A stretch of DNA of 64,000 nucleotides. It comes from Desulfotomaculum sp. (lineage in GTDB: Bacteria; Bacillota; Desulfotomaculia; Desulfotomaculales; Nap2-2B). The translations under genes were made by a program, and so were the position numbers. Positions 7,629-16,784 of this stretch are shown here, one piece after another; position 1 is the stretch's first letter; each line of letters starts with the position of its first letter. The notes below the pieces were generated by a model that saw nothing but the letters and a program-made list of their open reading frames with translations, had not been told where the DNA came from and ran no database searches. Location: NCBI GenBank assembly GCA_003513005.1, contig DOTD01000072.1, forward strand, positions 22,219 through 86,218, given 5' to 3'.

Positions 7629-8650
7629 GAGTGTTTACAAAGAAAAGCTGCCGTAAAAAAAGATTTTTGTTATCCTGTCAACCTGGCATATGAATATTTC
7701 AAGGAATTAACAAGGATTAATCCGGATTACTGCAAGAGAATAGGAGACAAGTTTCTTGAGGAATTAGGAGAGACCGGAGAAAAGGCGATTGTTCTATTTG
7801 GAAGGCCCTATGATGCCTTGGTTGAAGATGGAAACATGGGCATACCTGAGAAACTGGCTTCCAGAGGGTATAAGGTGATCCCGTACGATTTTCTGCCGCT
7901 CGAAGAGGAACCCCCGCAGCAGAAGATGTACTGGTCAATGGGACAGATGATCCTGAAGGCTGCAAAGCTGGTCAGCAGGCGCCCGCAGCTCTTTGGCACG
8001 TTCGTCACCAACTTCAGCTGCGGACCCGATTCGTTCATTATGAGTTACTTCAGGGACATTATGGGGAGCAAGCCGTCGTTGACTCTGGAGTTGGACAGCC
8101 ATACAGCGGACGCCGGCATCGATACCCGAATAGATGCTTTTATAGACGTGATCAGAAACTATGAACCTGAAAGAAGAGCCGTCATCAGTGACGAAGGGAT
8201 TATGGCTGTGTTTGATGAAAGGAGAAAAAAGATCAGGAGTGTTTCCGGTGATCATATTCCTCTCAGAGATCCCAGGATCAAGATCCTGATTCCATCAATG
8301 GGATATTCGGCAACCAGGTGCTTTGAGGCAGCCTTCAGGCACATCGGTATTGATGCCGTTGCTTTGAAACCGCCGGCGGAGGAAGAGCTTCAGTTGGGCA
8401 GAGCCAATTCCAACTGCAAGGAATGTCTGCCGTTGGCCCTTACTGTGGAAAGCCTGCTCAACTATCTGAAGAAAAACGGCAATGAAATCAAAGATGGAAT
8501 ATATGCGTACTTCATGCCTGAAGCCCCGGACCCGTGCCGGTTCAGCCAGTACCATGTATACACTGAGAACCTGTTACTACAGAAAGTTACTTCAGAAGAA
8601 AAATTGAACAAGAGGTCAAGTCGATCTTGTCGAAATCCAAATGCTTTTGC
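7629..8650 (+). pseudogene. Remnant of a 2-hydroxyacyl-CoA dehydratase activase-like protein (DUF2229 part)
   Basis: The frame is open from 7629 and resembles the C-terminal half of the large ATP-dependent activases of (R)-2-hydroxyacyl-CoA dehydratases. Recognisable stretches are CYPVNLAYEYF, IVLFGRPYD, FLPLEEE, SCGPDSFIMSYF, LELDSHTADAGI and PDPCRFSQYHVY. It lacks the N-terminal BadF/HgdC ATPase half: a stop at 7626-7628 closes the frame upstream, and no normal start fits. After about 8590 the family resemblance stops. A CGPDS motif and clustered cysteines survive. I read it as a decaying fragment of a gene normally well over 1000 codons. A truncated but expressed stand-alone domain from the TTG at 7818 cannot be excluded. 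Confidence 0.7.
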
Positions 8651-8693
8651 ATACTATTTAATCTGCTCCAAATACCGGCAGATGCACAGCAGA

Positions 8694-10004
8694 TTATTCG
8701 GTTTCTTGATTTGCCGGCACAGCATGGCTTACATCAGGGGCTTTAAATGGCTTGCCGAAATCAAATAAATACATTTCACCTTGCATATACATATCCATTG
8801 TCATTTCTTGGGGAATTTCTTTATCAGGATTTTCTTCTATTTGAACGCTTTCAGAATCAATTCCCAGTTCGGCAATATCAGCATAAGTAAGGCTGATGTT
8901 TATATGAGCGTCATAGTCAACGAAATCGCTGATCAGTGTCTTTTTATTTATAAAGGTTGTCAGATAATAATCTATATCCATTTTGTTCTTTAGTATTTCT
9001 ATAATGCTGCTTAACTGTTCAGGATCTGCTTCATCTTCTGGAGAAGCCAGGTCTTTTATTAGAGGATCAATCATCTCTTGAAAAATCCGGCGTAAATTGT
9101 CCATATCAAGTGTGGTATTGACGACGAAATATTCCTGACCATCAATTGTCAGGTCATTTCCAAAGTTAGGCAACATGCCCATTTCCTTCATCTGGGATAC
9201 GGCTTTTATCGGGTTGGACTGGATATTTTGCTGCTGTTGGATAAAATCCTTCATAAAAGTCATTTCCATTACGGACCATTCTTCTCCTTGTACTTTCATA
9301 TAAATTTTATTTTCCGTCATGTATGTCTCTGTAACTATCACGTCCTCATTATCAGAATCATCGGCTGGCGTAATACTTATCTTTGCATAGCATTGAATTG
9401 GCTTTGTTTTAATCTGCCCTTCCATTGTGTATGCAATTTCAGGCGAAATACCTTCAATTTGCCCATCAAGTGACATGCCCATGATCATATCCATATCCCC
9501 TGTCAGCGAATAAGTTTCAATACCATTAACAGCCTGGTCTGATTTGGCTAATAAATCCGCAGGCGTCATACCTTCCCTCGTTTCACTTCTCTTCAGGGCG
9601 ATAAGATGTTCTGCTTCTACCCATTTAACTTCGAATCCGAACGTTTTGCACACAAAACGCAGCGGCAATAACAGCCCCTCTTCCGTATCAATAGGGGCTG
9701 CGGGTAATAAAACCGGCTTGCTGTTGAGGGTAGCTTCTTTTTTCCCTGTCGTAACGATCAGGGTATCGCTGTTTTCTGAAAGTTTAAATTCCTGGTCAGA
9801 AAGCCACTCATAATCGGCGCCGGCAAATTTATCATAATCCTGCGCAAGCACAAATATGGTTCCGTTTTCTGATATAAGGTCGGCAAACGGTACAGGATCG
9901 CCGTTCAGCTTTAACTCTACTATGTCCTCCGCAAGGGCTGCTGAAGTCATTATTAAAAACAACAGCAGTGCAATCGACACAATTATTACCGGATTTCTTT
10001 TCAA
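8694..10004 (-). CDS. Secreted protein with copper-amine-oxidase-type N-terminal (stalk) domain
   Basis: Probable exported protein of about 436 residues. A signal peptide with basic KRNP and a long hydrophobic core ends near SAALAED. Residues 30-140 form a copper amine oxidase N-terminal-like (stalk) domain, recognised by LNSKPVLLPAAPI and GLLLPLRFVCKTFGFEVKW. The rest resembles the lipoprotein-like DUF6612 region common beside such domains in Clostridia (THE MTPADLLAKSDQAVNGIETYS region onward). I prefer the TTG at 10004, 8 bases after GGAGGT, to the TTG at 10010. Its 3' end overlaps the end of the opposing activase remnant. Substrate and role are unknown; cell-envelope anchoring is likely. 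Confidence 0.75.
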   Translation of the reverse strand: MKRNPVIIVSIALLLFLIMTSAALAEDIVELKLNGDPVPFADLISENGTIFVLAQDYDKFAGADYEWLSDQEFKLSENSDTLIVTTGKKEATLNSKPVLLPAAPIDTEEGLLLPLRFVCKTFGFEVKWVEAEHLIALKRSETREGMTPADLLAKSDQAVNGIETYSLTGDMDMIMGMSLDGQIEGISPEIAYTMEGQIKTKPIQCYAKISITPADDSDNEDVIVTETYMTENKIYMKVQGEEWSVMEMTFMKDFIQQQQNIQSNPIKAVSQMKEMGMLPNFGNDLTIDGQEYFVVNTTLDMDNLRRIFQEMIDPLIKDLASPEDEADPEQLSSIIEILKNKMDIDYYLTTFINKKTLISDFVDYDAHINISLTYADIAELGIDSESVQIEENPDKEIPQEMTMDMYMQGEMYLFDFGKPFKAPDVSHAVPANQETE

Positions 10005-10171
10005 GTACAAGCACCTCCAAAATATGTTATACTTTGATTATTTCGCCACTTTATACCAAATGCCTCTTTTAGAAATATATTTAGACAATTGTGTTAAAAA
10101 TGTCAAAAAAGGATTTTTTATATAAGGTATAGAAAAGTAAGGATAACTAGCTAAGGGAGGTTATATTACCT

Positions 10172-11821
10172 GTGCCGGACAAATATTATGAAGCGGGAGA
10201 AAACTATAAGTATCCTTTAATAGTTAAAAAGCTTCTTGTGAATCCCCTTCTTTACTCACCTGAACAAGAAATCATCTACCGGGACGAAACCCGGTATTCG
10301 TACCGTTTTTTAAACGAACGGATCAACAGGTTGGCTGACGGGCTGAGGAGAATAGGAGTCTGTCCCGGTGATACAGTCTGCATTTTTGACTATGATAGCC
10401 ATCGCTACCTGGAATGTTTCTTTGCCGTACCTATGATGGGGGCGGTGCTTCATACTATGAACTGGCGCTTATCCCCCGATCAGATTCTTTATACGATGAA
10501 CCACGCCGGGGATGATGCCGTTATAATCCACGCAGACTTCCTTCCTTTATTTGAATCTATCCAGAACGAACTCACTACAGTAAAAAGAATTATTCTGATC
10601 CGGAACGGGGAAAATGTTCCTGAATGCAGCGTTAAGGTGGATATTGAATATGAGAATATGCTCCGGCAGGCTTCCCCTGTCTATGGCTTTCCGGATCTGG
10701 ACGAGAATACGAAGGCAACCACATTTTATACGACCGGAACGACAGGACTTCCCAAGGGTGTTTACTTTTCTCACCGGCAGGTTATTCTACACACCTTTTC
10801 CCTTGCTGTAACCTTGGGCTGCTTTGTATCCTCCGTATTTCGCTCCACAGACGTGTATATGCCGCTCACACCAATGTTTCACGCCCATGCCTGGGGCATT
10901 CCCTATCTGGCTACCCTGCTTGGAGTAAAGCAGGTCTACCCGGGGAAGTATGAACCGGGGTATATTTTAAACCTGGTAGAAAATGAGAAAGTAACCTTTT
11001 CGCACTGCGTCCCGACAGTAATGCATATGTTGATTAACAATCAGGAGGCAAAAGACAAGGATTTATCAAAGTGGAAGGTTGTCATTGGCGGCGCAGCGCT
11101 GCCCAAGGGTCTTGCCAAAGAAATCGCTTCCCTGGGAATAAAAATTTTCGCCAGTTTCGGCATGTCGGAAGCTTTTCCGGTGGTTACTATATCGAACCTT
11201 AAAGAACATATGCAGCAATGGAATGAAGATGAGCAACTGGATGTCCTAATTAAACCCGGCCTCCCGCTTCCCTTGTATGAATTGGAAATAGCAGATGTTT
11301 CGGGAAATATTTTGTCCAAAGACGGGGTAACGTCGGGAGAGTTGATTATGAGGGCGCCCTGGCTTACGGAAAGCTATTTTAAAGAACCTGATCGAACAAA
11401 AGAACTTTGGCGGGACGGCTGGATGCACGGCGGCGATGTAGCCGCGATTGATCAGGAGGGATATGTACAGATTACCGACAGGCTTAAAGATGTTATCAAG
11501 TCTGGCGGTGAATGGGTTTCTTCCCTTGAGCTGGAGAATTACACAAGTCAGCATGAATCTGTTTCGGAGGCTGCGGCAGTCGGAATTCCTGATGAAAAAT
11601 GGGGAGAGCGCCCCCTGGTCCTGGTGGTTTTGAAGCCGGAGTACAAAGGGAAAGTAAAGGAAGAGGATTTGAAATCTCATTTAAAAGGGTTTGTGGACAG
11701 CGGCATGCTTCCCAGGTACGGACTGCCTGATCGTGTTGAATTTATCGAAGCAATTCCTAAAACAAGCGTAGGCAAAATAAACAAAGTTGCCATAAGAGAG
11801 CTGTACACGAAATGGTCGTAA
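10172..11821 (+). CDS. Acyl-CoA synthetase (AMP-forming), fatty-acid type
   Basis: Activates a carboxylic acid to acyl-CoA through an acyl-adenylate. The 549-residue ANL-family enzyme shows the P-loop-like TTGTTGLPKGVYFSH (about residues 187-201), the adenine-binding FGMSEAFPV, the hinge region DRLKDVIKSGGEWVSS, and the C-terminal catalytic lysine in PKTSVGKINK. The sequence is closest in feel to medium/long-chain fatty acid ligases; the true substrate cannot be read off. The GTG start is used with AAGGGAGG 11 bases upstream. It stands alone on the plus strand between eroded DNA, with thiolase and hbd remains downstream, which suggests a role in fatty-acid or butyrate metabolism. Confidence 0.88.
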   Translation: MPDKYYEAGENYKYPLIVKKLLVNPLLYSPEQEIIYRDETRYSYRFLNERINRLADGLRRIGVCPGDTVCIFDYDSHRYLECFFAVPMMGAVLHTMNWRLSPDQILYTMNHAGDDAVIIHADFLPLFESIQNELTTVKRIILIRNGENVPECSVKVDIEYENMLRQASPVYGFPDLDENTKATTFYTTGTTGLPKGVYFSHRQVILHTFSLAVTLGCFVSSVFRSTDVYMPLTPMFHAHAWGIPYLATLLGVKQVYPGKYEPGYILNLVENEKVTFSHCVPTVMHMLINNQEAKDKDLSKWKVVIGGAALPKGLAKEIASLGIKIFASFGMSEAFPVVTISNLKEHMQQWNEDEQLDVLIKPGLPLPLYELEIADVSGNILSKDGVTSGELIMRAPWLTESYFKEPDRTKELWRDGWMHGGDVAAIDQEGYVQITDRLKDVIKSGGEWVSSLELENYTSQHESVSEAAAVGIPDEKWGERPLVLVVLKPEYKGKVKEEDLKSHLKGFVDSGMLPRYGLPDRVEFIEAIPKTSVGKINKVAIRELYTKWS

Positions 11822-11942
11822 GCGCCACTGCTCAGATAAAGAAAAATCCGCCTGTTTTGTGTGGTAGGTCTGGCAAAAGGCGTGTCCCGAACTTTGTGTA
11901 AAGTCCAAATTGATGTAGAATAAGGAAGTATATTCAGGAGTT

Positions 11943-13105
11943 AATTGGCCAAGAAAGACAAGAAAAGCCTAGCCCATCTTTTTTATAAGCGAATATGTAA
12001 CCGTTAACAAGAAGACACAGACACGCTACGTCACTCATCGTTTGGTCGAATCCTTTCAGACGGAAAAATGGCCGCGTCAAAGGATTATCATGCATCTGGG
12101 CACACTTTGTCTGCCTCGATCGGAATGGCGCAAACTTGCTGCTTTATTGGAATCCCGGCTGGCCGGCCAGATCTCTATGTTCGAAGAAGAATACCCGGTG
12201 GTTGCGGATGCGGCAGACAAGGCGTTCGAACACTACAAGTTTGTTCAAGCCCATACAAAAGAAAGGATTACAAAAAAGGATAAACGCGAAATTATTCCTG
12301 TTGATCTGCAAAGTATTACAACTGGTTACTCCAGATCACTGGGGCCGGAGCTTGTAGCAAATACATTCTGGGAGCACTTGGACTTCGATCAAATTCTGAA
12401 ATCCGGTGGTTTTGATCAAAAACAGATCTCTTTAGCCAAAGCCGTAATTATCGGCAGACTTATAGCCCCTGCCAGTGAACTCCGGACCAGGCAGTGGCTG
12501 AGCCAGGGGACAGCCCTGGCGGAAATGCTGCCGGTTGATTTGACAAATGCCGGCAAAGACGCTTTTTATGAGATTGCCGACTTGCTCTATACAAAGAACG
12601 GACCATCAGTACACTCCAGGAAAATCGTTTTTTAGAAGCGCTCACCAGTCTCCAAAAATCAGTTGCTGATTTAAACGGGTGTTACGTGATTGAAACCAGC
12701 CACCAGGAGCTAACGGCAAAAGAAATATGGGAATCTCACATGACCCTGTCCAGGGTAGAAGGAGCATTCCGGTTTCTAAAAACAGATCTCGGAGTGCGTC
12801 CGGTTTATCATCAAATTGCTGAACGGACAAAAGCGAATTTACTTATTTCGGTTTTGGCTTACCACCTCCTGGTCAGTATTGAGCACGCTTTGCGCAGCCA
12901 TAATGATCACCGCCGCTGGTCAACGCTTAGAGAACAATTGTCAACCCATCAGCGAAACACAGTGATCTTTACCGACGCGGACAATAAAATTCATCATCTC
13001 CGGGTTTCCGGTATGCCGGAAAAGGAGCACTTGAAAATCTATCGTCTTCTTGGGGTAAAAGACCCCCTTAAAAGGAGGCATCAATTAGCCGGATCAAGGT
13101 TGTAG
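11943..13105 (+). mobile_element. Decayed IS1634-type insertion sequence (transposase in pieces)
   Basis: Three pieces of one transposase are visible. A 5' piece begins at the TTG at 11943. After a frameshift near 11990 the frame continues as YVTVNKKTQTRYVTHRLVES and through 12042-12635 (LGTLCLPRSEWRKLAALLES). A third piece at about 12640-13105 carries SRVEGAFRFLKTDLGVRPVY, the conserved C-terminal Y/R-E-K block of the IS4 superfamily, IS1634 group. Roughly 200 residues between the second and third pieces, which should hold the first two catalytic aspartates, are missing. The element therefore cannot move by itself. I could not define terminal inverted repeats. Confidence 0.8.
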
Positions 13106-13265
13106 TGACCAAAATAAATTAAGGAATGCTGGAGTAACAAGGATTCTGGGATTATAAATCGAAAGTTGGACTAAGGAAGTTATTGAGAGAATTGTTGACG
13201 GGGCACAAGAGATAGGCTTAAAAATGGCTTCAGCAGGTATTTTTAAGATAAATTGTACTGTTTTA
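13106..13265 (+). pseudogene. Flavodoxin/FMN-reductase-like remnant (tentative)
   Basis: Between the dead IS and the thiolase there is no intact gene. One plus-strand frame reads VTRILGL, a stop, then TKEVIERIVDGAQEIGLK and IFKINCT. This resembles the first beta strand, flavin loop and helix of NADPH-dependent FMN reductase/iron-sulfur flavoproteins, broken by a stop. The rest of 13266-13593 holds one copy of a dispersed repeat (13272-13312) and a short stop-ridden frame starting near 13412; I see nothing else there. The assignment rests on a short weak match. Confidence 0.3.
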
Positions 13266-13271
13266 CTAAAG

Positions 13272-13312
13272 GCGAACATGAGCACGCAGGCAGTTGACCT
13301 CCCTAATGCAAG
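13272..13312 (-). repeat. Dispersed repeat family 1, copy near 13.3 kb (left half)
   Basis: On the minus strand this reads GCATTAGGGAGGTCAACTGC followed by CTGCGTGCTCATGTTCGC. The same block recurs at 46326-46362 and, with small changes, at 26510-26538 and 19496-19531. It lies in eroded DNA between the IS remnant and thlA. Confidence 0.8.
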
Positions 13313-13593
13313 TATATTTCCAAAGCAGTAACAAATAAATATTGCATCAATTCTGCATTTACTCCTTGTTCCTGTAAATATTGCTATTATAGTCCATTTT
13401 TTGGCTTAAGTTATGAAAAATCTTAAAAATCTAAAGAATAAGCCTCTTTGTCCAGCTATTGCTTTTGATGCGGCTATTAGAGCAGGTTAGCCTGTTTAAG
13501 GCTGGACTGATATAATATCTTCTAGTGAGCTTATAGAAAAGTTTACCAAATAAAATTCTGACAGGGGTCATATAATTTAAGGAAAAAAATGAG

Positions 13594-14805
13594 GTGATTA
13601 AGTTTAACGAAGTTGTAATCGTAAGCGCTTGCAGAACGCCGATCGGCAAGTTCGGGGGCGCTCTTAAACAGCTTACAGCGACTGAACTCGGAGCCCTGGT
13701 CATTAAAGAGGCTTTAGCCAGAGCAGGTGTAGAGCCTGAGAAAGTCGACTATGTTTTTATGGGGCAGGTTCTTACAGCAGGCTGCGGCCAGGCACCCAGC
13801 CGGCAGGCGTCAATTAAGGCCGGCATACCTGCGTTAACGCCATCAATAACCATAAACAAGGTATGCTCCTCAGGTATTAAAGCCATTGACCTGGCAGTTC
13901 AAATGATCCAGACCGGCAGGGCCGACATATGTGTTGCCGGGGGAATGGAAAGCATGTCCAGCGTGCCCTATGGCCTTCCCGACATGCGGTGGGGAGTGAA
14001 AATGGGCGTTCCCAGCAAGGATGTTATCGATCTGATGATTGTGGACGGTTTATGGTGCTCTTTTTACGACCGGCATATGGCTGTCCACGGTTCAGTTGTT
14101 TCCCGGGAGTTTGGAATTACCCGCGAGGAACAGGATGAGTGGGCTTTTTATTCCCAGACAATGGCCAATAGGGCTATTGCAAACGGTGCTTTAAAAGATG
14201 AAATTAAGCCCGTGGAGTTAAACGGGAAAAAGGGTAAGGCAGTTTTATTTGATACAGATGAGGGGCCAAGGGCTGATACAACCTTGGAAGCGCTTGCCAA
14301 GCTTCCTCCTGTTTTTGATCCCGAAGGGACAGTTACAGCCGGCAACGCGCCGGGGATTAACGATGGAGCAGGCGTCGCTGTGCTCATGACCCGTGAAAAG
14401 GCTGCTCAGTTGGGGATTAAACCCCTGTGTACAATTTTGGGATATGCTGAGGTCTCTCAGGACCCTAAATATATTGCCACTGTCCCCGGACTTTCTATAA
14501 AGAAGCTTTTGAACCGGACAGGATATTCCCTTAACGATATGAAGCTTATTGAGATTAACGAAGCTTTTGCGGCCGTAGCTATGGTGAGCGGCAAAAAAAT
14601 CTTGGGGATGTCGGATTCGGATATGCGAAACCGTGTAAATGTAAATGGGGGAGCTATAGCATTCGGCCACCCGATAGGGGCAACCGGGGCGCGGATAGCC
14701 ATGACGATGGCTTACGAGTTAAGACGGCGCGGCGGCGGAATCGGAATCTGCGGGATATGCAGCGGCGCAGCCCAGGGTGACGCCATGTTAATAAAAGTAG
14801 ACTAA
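13594..14805 (+). CDS. thlA: Acetyl-CoA acetyltransferase (thiolase)
   Basis: Condenses two acetyl-CoA to acetoacetyl-CoA (or the reverse) in butyrate-type metabolism or beta-oxidation. The 403-residue protein has the nucleophilic cysteine in NKVCSSGIKA (about residue 90), the GMESMSSVPY stretch, EINEAFAAVA, the catalytic histidine in GHPIGATGAR, and the second cysteine in ICSGAAQGDA. That last motif normally reads C-x-G-G-G-x-G; here two glycines are alanines. The start is a GTG with AAGGA about 10 bases upstream; the nearby ATG at 13590 is out of frame. An hbd fragment follows 24 bases later, so this was once a thl-hbd unit. Confidence 0.94.
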   Translation: MIKFNEVVIVSACRTPIGKFGGALKQLTATELGALVIKEALARAGVEPEKVDYVFMGQVLTAGCGQAPSRQASIKAGIPALTPSITINKVCSSGIKAIDLAVQMIQTGRADICVAGGMESMSSVPYGLPDMRWGVKMGVPSKDVIDLMIVDGLWCSFYDRHMAVHGSVVSREFGITREEQDEWAFYSQTMANRAIANGALKDEIKPVELNGKKGKAVLFDTDEGPRADTTLEALAKLPPVFDPEGTVTAGNAPGINDGAGVAVLMTREKAAQLGIKPLCTILGYAEVSQDPKYIATVPGLSIKKLLNRTGYSLNDMKLIEINEAFAAVAMVSGKKILGMSDSDMRNRVNVNGGAIAFGHPIGATGARIAMTMAYELRRRGGGIGICGICSGAAQGDAMLIKVD

Positions 14806-14829
14806 AAAAATAAACGGGGTAAACAGAAC

Positions 14830-15077
14830 ATGGAGATAAAAAAAATCATGGTTATAGGAGCCGGACAGATGGGCGGCGGAATTGCCCAGGTGGCGGCCCA
14901 GGCAGGATTTGATGTAATTGTAAACGATCTAACGGCTGAACTGTTGGAAAAAGGTCTTTCTGTAATTGCTAAAAATTTAGACCGGAATGTAAAAAAAGGC
15001 AAGATGAAAGAAGAAGAGGCGCAGGCTGTTTTAAAACGGCTGAGACCCTCCATATCTTTTGAGGATGCGGCCAGTTT
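14830..15077 (+). pseudogene. hbd: 3-hydroxybutyryl-CoA dehydrogenase, N-terminal fragment
   Basis: The first 82 codons match Hbd: the NAD-binding MVIGAGQMGGGIAQVAAQAG, an acidic NDLT turn, and LRPSISFEDAAS. Resemblance stops abruptly at about 15077, and the DNA continues as an msrA fragment in another frame. The rest of the Rossmann domain and the whole catalytic C-terminal domain (about 200 residues) are gone, so no active enzyme is expected. It keeps its ATG and its position right after thlA. Confidence 0.88.
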
Positions 15078-15440
15078 TACGATCGCGGCCAATCATACCG
15101 GACCGCTATTTTTTATCACAGCGAGGAACAAAGGAAAAAGGCTGAAGAATTTAAAAAGGCACTTGCTGAAAGCGGCAGGTTCGATGGTCCAATCGCAACA
15201 AATATCATTTCCGCAGCTGATTTCTACAAGGCTGAAGAATGGTACCAGGACTACTATTTGAAGGAACCCCTAAAATATGCTTCTTACCATATCGCCTCCG
15301 GGCGGGACAGGTTTATCAAAGAACACTGGAAAGAAGAGACAAAAAAGGAGTTTCTAAAAAGAAAGTTAACTGATTTGCAGTATGAAGTTACGCAAAACAG
15401 CGCCACTGAAATAAGCACGCTTAAGAAGATTTATCATTAA
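15078..15440 (+). pseudogene. msrAB: Peptide-methionine sulfoxide reductase MsrAB fragment
   Basis: Starting exactly where the hbd resemblance ends, the next frame reads YDRGQSYRTAIFYHSEEQ, then ATNIISAADFYKAEEWYQDY and ASYHIASGRDRFIKEHW, the C-terminal half of MsrA. It continues into LKRKLTDLQYEVTQNSATE, the beginning of an MsrB domain. That indicates an MsrA-MsrB fusion gene. The MsrA active-site cysteine region and nearly all of MsrB are missing; the frame ends at 15440. It is a piece cut at both ends. Confidence 0.85.
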
Positions 15441-15481
15441 AAATTTCAGGTAGAAAAATGGATGGAGTTTAATGGTTTCCC

Positions 15482-15519
15482 AATAAGTCAATTTTTATAA
15501 TAAGTCAAGCCTGACCCCA
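15482..15519 (-). repeat. 38-bp dispersed repeat, inverted copy of 44863-44900
   Basis: The 38 bases here are the exact reverse complement of 44863-44900. The unit reads, on the minus strand, TGGGGTCAGGCTTGAC and then two TTGACTTATT-like halves around an A/T core. It lies between the msrAB remnant and the Nramp-type gene. Confidence 0.9.
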
Positions 15520-15526
15520 TTTCCTA

Positions 15527-16783
15527 TTAGGAGAGCATATTTGGGAAAACGGAAGTCAGCGCTAGAAGAACCGTAAGGCCGATCATAACTGCTATTGTCG
15601 CCCAGGCAATAATGTTATAGATCCGGGAATTAACATATTTGCCCATTAAATCAGTGTTATTGACCAGCTGCAGCATGAAAATCAAGATAAAGGGCAGCAG
15701 AATCCCGTTGATTATCTGAGACCACAGCATTACCAGGATAAGTGAGATTTTCGGAATTAAAATTATGCTGGCGCCGATGACTATAAAAATAGTATACAAT
15801 GAATAAAAAACAGGCGCTTCAGACCACGATTTATCAATTCCGGCTTCAAATCCGAAAGCTTCGCAAACATAATACGAGGTTGATAACGGCAGTATTGAAG
15901 CAGCAAAAAGCGAGGCGTTTAAAAGCCCGAGCGCAAATAGTATTGAAGCCCATTTCCCTGCCAGGGGGGCAAGGGCCTGTGCCGCGTCTTTGGCCGTTTC
16001 GACATGAACACCGTGTGTAAAAAGTGTGGCTGAACAAGCAACTACGATGAAAATTGCGACTAAAACAGCCATAAAACTGCCTACTATAACATCCAGTCTG
16101 GAATAGGCGTATCTTTGTGCTGTTATGCCCTTTTCAACGACCGTTGATTGGATGTAAAACTGCATCCAGGGGGCTATTGTTGTTCCGACCAGTCCGATTA
16201 TCATGCTTAGGTAGCCGCTTTGCAGGCTAAAAGTTGGTTTCACTGCTCCTTCGAGTACGGCGCCCCAGTCTGGTTTCGCCAATGCTCCAGATATAATATA
16301 GCTTAGAAATAAGACAGAAGCGAACAGAAAAACCCTCTCAACAGTTTTGTATGATCCTTTCAGAACAATACCCCAGACTAATAGCGCTCCAATGGGTATG
16401 GAAATGTATTTGCTCAGACCGAAGAGCTCCGTACTGGCCGCTATTCCGGCAAATTCAGCGACTGTGTTGCCGAGGTTGGTAAAAATAAGGCCAATCATGA
16501 CGAATAAGATGATCCGTATACCATAGCGTTCCCTGATTAGATCGGCAAGCCCTTTGCCTGTAACTGCTCCCATCCGGGCGCACATCTCCTGAACAACAAT
16601 CAGGGCAATGGTTATAGGGATAAAAACCCACAGCAGACTGTATCCAAAATCAGCCCCGGCTATCGAATAAGTAGTAATTCCGCCTGCGTCGTTATCAACA
16701 TTGGATGTGACAATCCCGGGTCCAAGTACTGCAATAAATATAAACAGATTGCGTAAAAAGCTGCTTCGTTTTAGTTTCATCAA
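15527..16783 (-). CDS. Nramp-related transporter, probably for Mg2+
   Basis: Polytopic membrane protein of 418 residues with about 11 hydrophobic segments, Nramp fold. The canonical DPGN of TM1 is replaced by DNDAGG (residues 30-35), and the metal-selecting Met-Pro-His of TM6 by APWM (about 201-204). Loss of the TM6 methionine is the hallmark of the Nramp-related magnesium transporters (NRMT), in contrast to Mn/Fe Nramps. It lies one base after the MgtE-like gene, downstream of an M-box riboswitch, which supports Mg2+ as the substrate. I infer Mg2+ uptake across the cell membrane; the substrate is not proven by sequence alone. Confidence 0.85.
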   Translation of the reverse strand: MMKLKRSSFLRNLFIFIAVLGPGIVTSNVDNDAGGITTYSIAGADFGYSLLWVFIPITIALIVVQEMCARMGAVTGKGLADLIRERYGIRIILFVMIGLIFTNLGNTVAEFAGIAASTELFGLSKYISIPIGALLVWGIVLKGSYKTVERVFLFASVLFLSYIISGALAKPDWGAVLEGAVKPTFSLQSGYLSMIIGLVGTTIAPWMQFYIQSTVVEKGITAQRYAYSRLDVIVGSFMAVLVAIFIVVACSATLFTHGVHVETAKDAAQALAPLAGKWASILFALGLLNASLFAASILPLSTSYYVCEAFGFEAGIDKSWSEAPVFYSLYTIFIVIGASIILIPKISLILVMLWSQIINGILLPFILIFMLQLVNNTDLMGKYVNSRIYNIIAWATIAVMIGLTVLLALTSVFPNMLS

Positions 16784-16784
16784 C

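Noticed and set aside
7818..8768. Intact gene of 316 codons on the plus strand
   Set aside because: Resemblance to the activase family begins well before the TTG at 7818 and ends near 8590; the last part overlaps the end of the opposing secreted-protein gene.
10021..10171. Promoter for the acyl-CoA ligase
   Set aside because: TATAAG-like boxes occur near 10120, but no -35 element lies at a 16-18 base distance, so I do not call one.
12042..12635. Independent hypothetical gene
   Set aside because: It is the N-terminal piece of the IS1634-type transposase, continued after a deletion at about 12640.
14830..15261. A single 143-residue protein starting as 3-hydroxybutyryl-CoA dehydrogenase
   Set aside because: Only the first 82 residues match Hbd; the rest is the msrA fragment read in the wrong frame, so it is a joint of two broken genes.
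15527..16783. Ordinary MntH manganese transporter
   Set aside because: The DPGN and TM6 Met-Pro-His motifs are replaced and the gene is behind an Mg2+ riboswitch and an MgtE-like gene.
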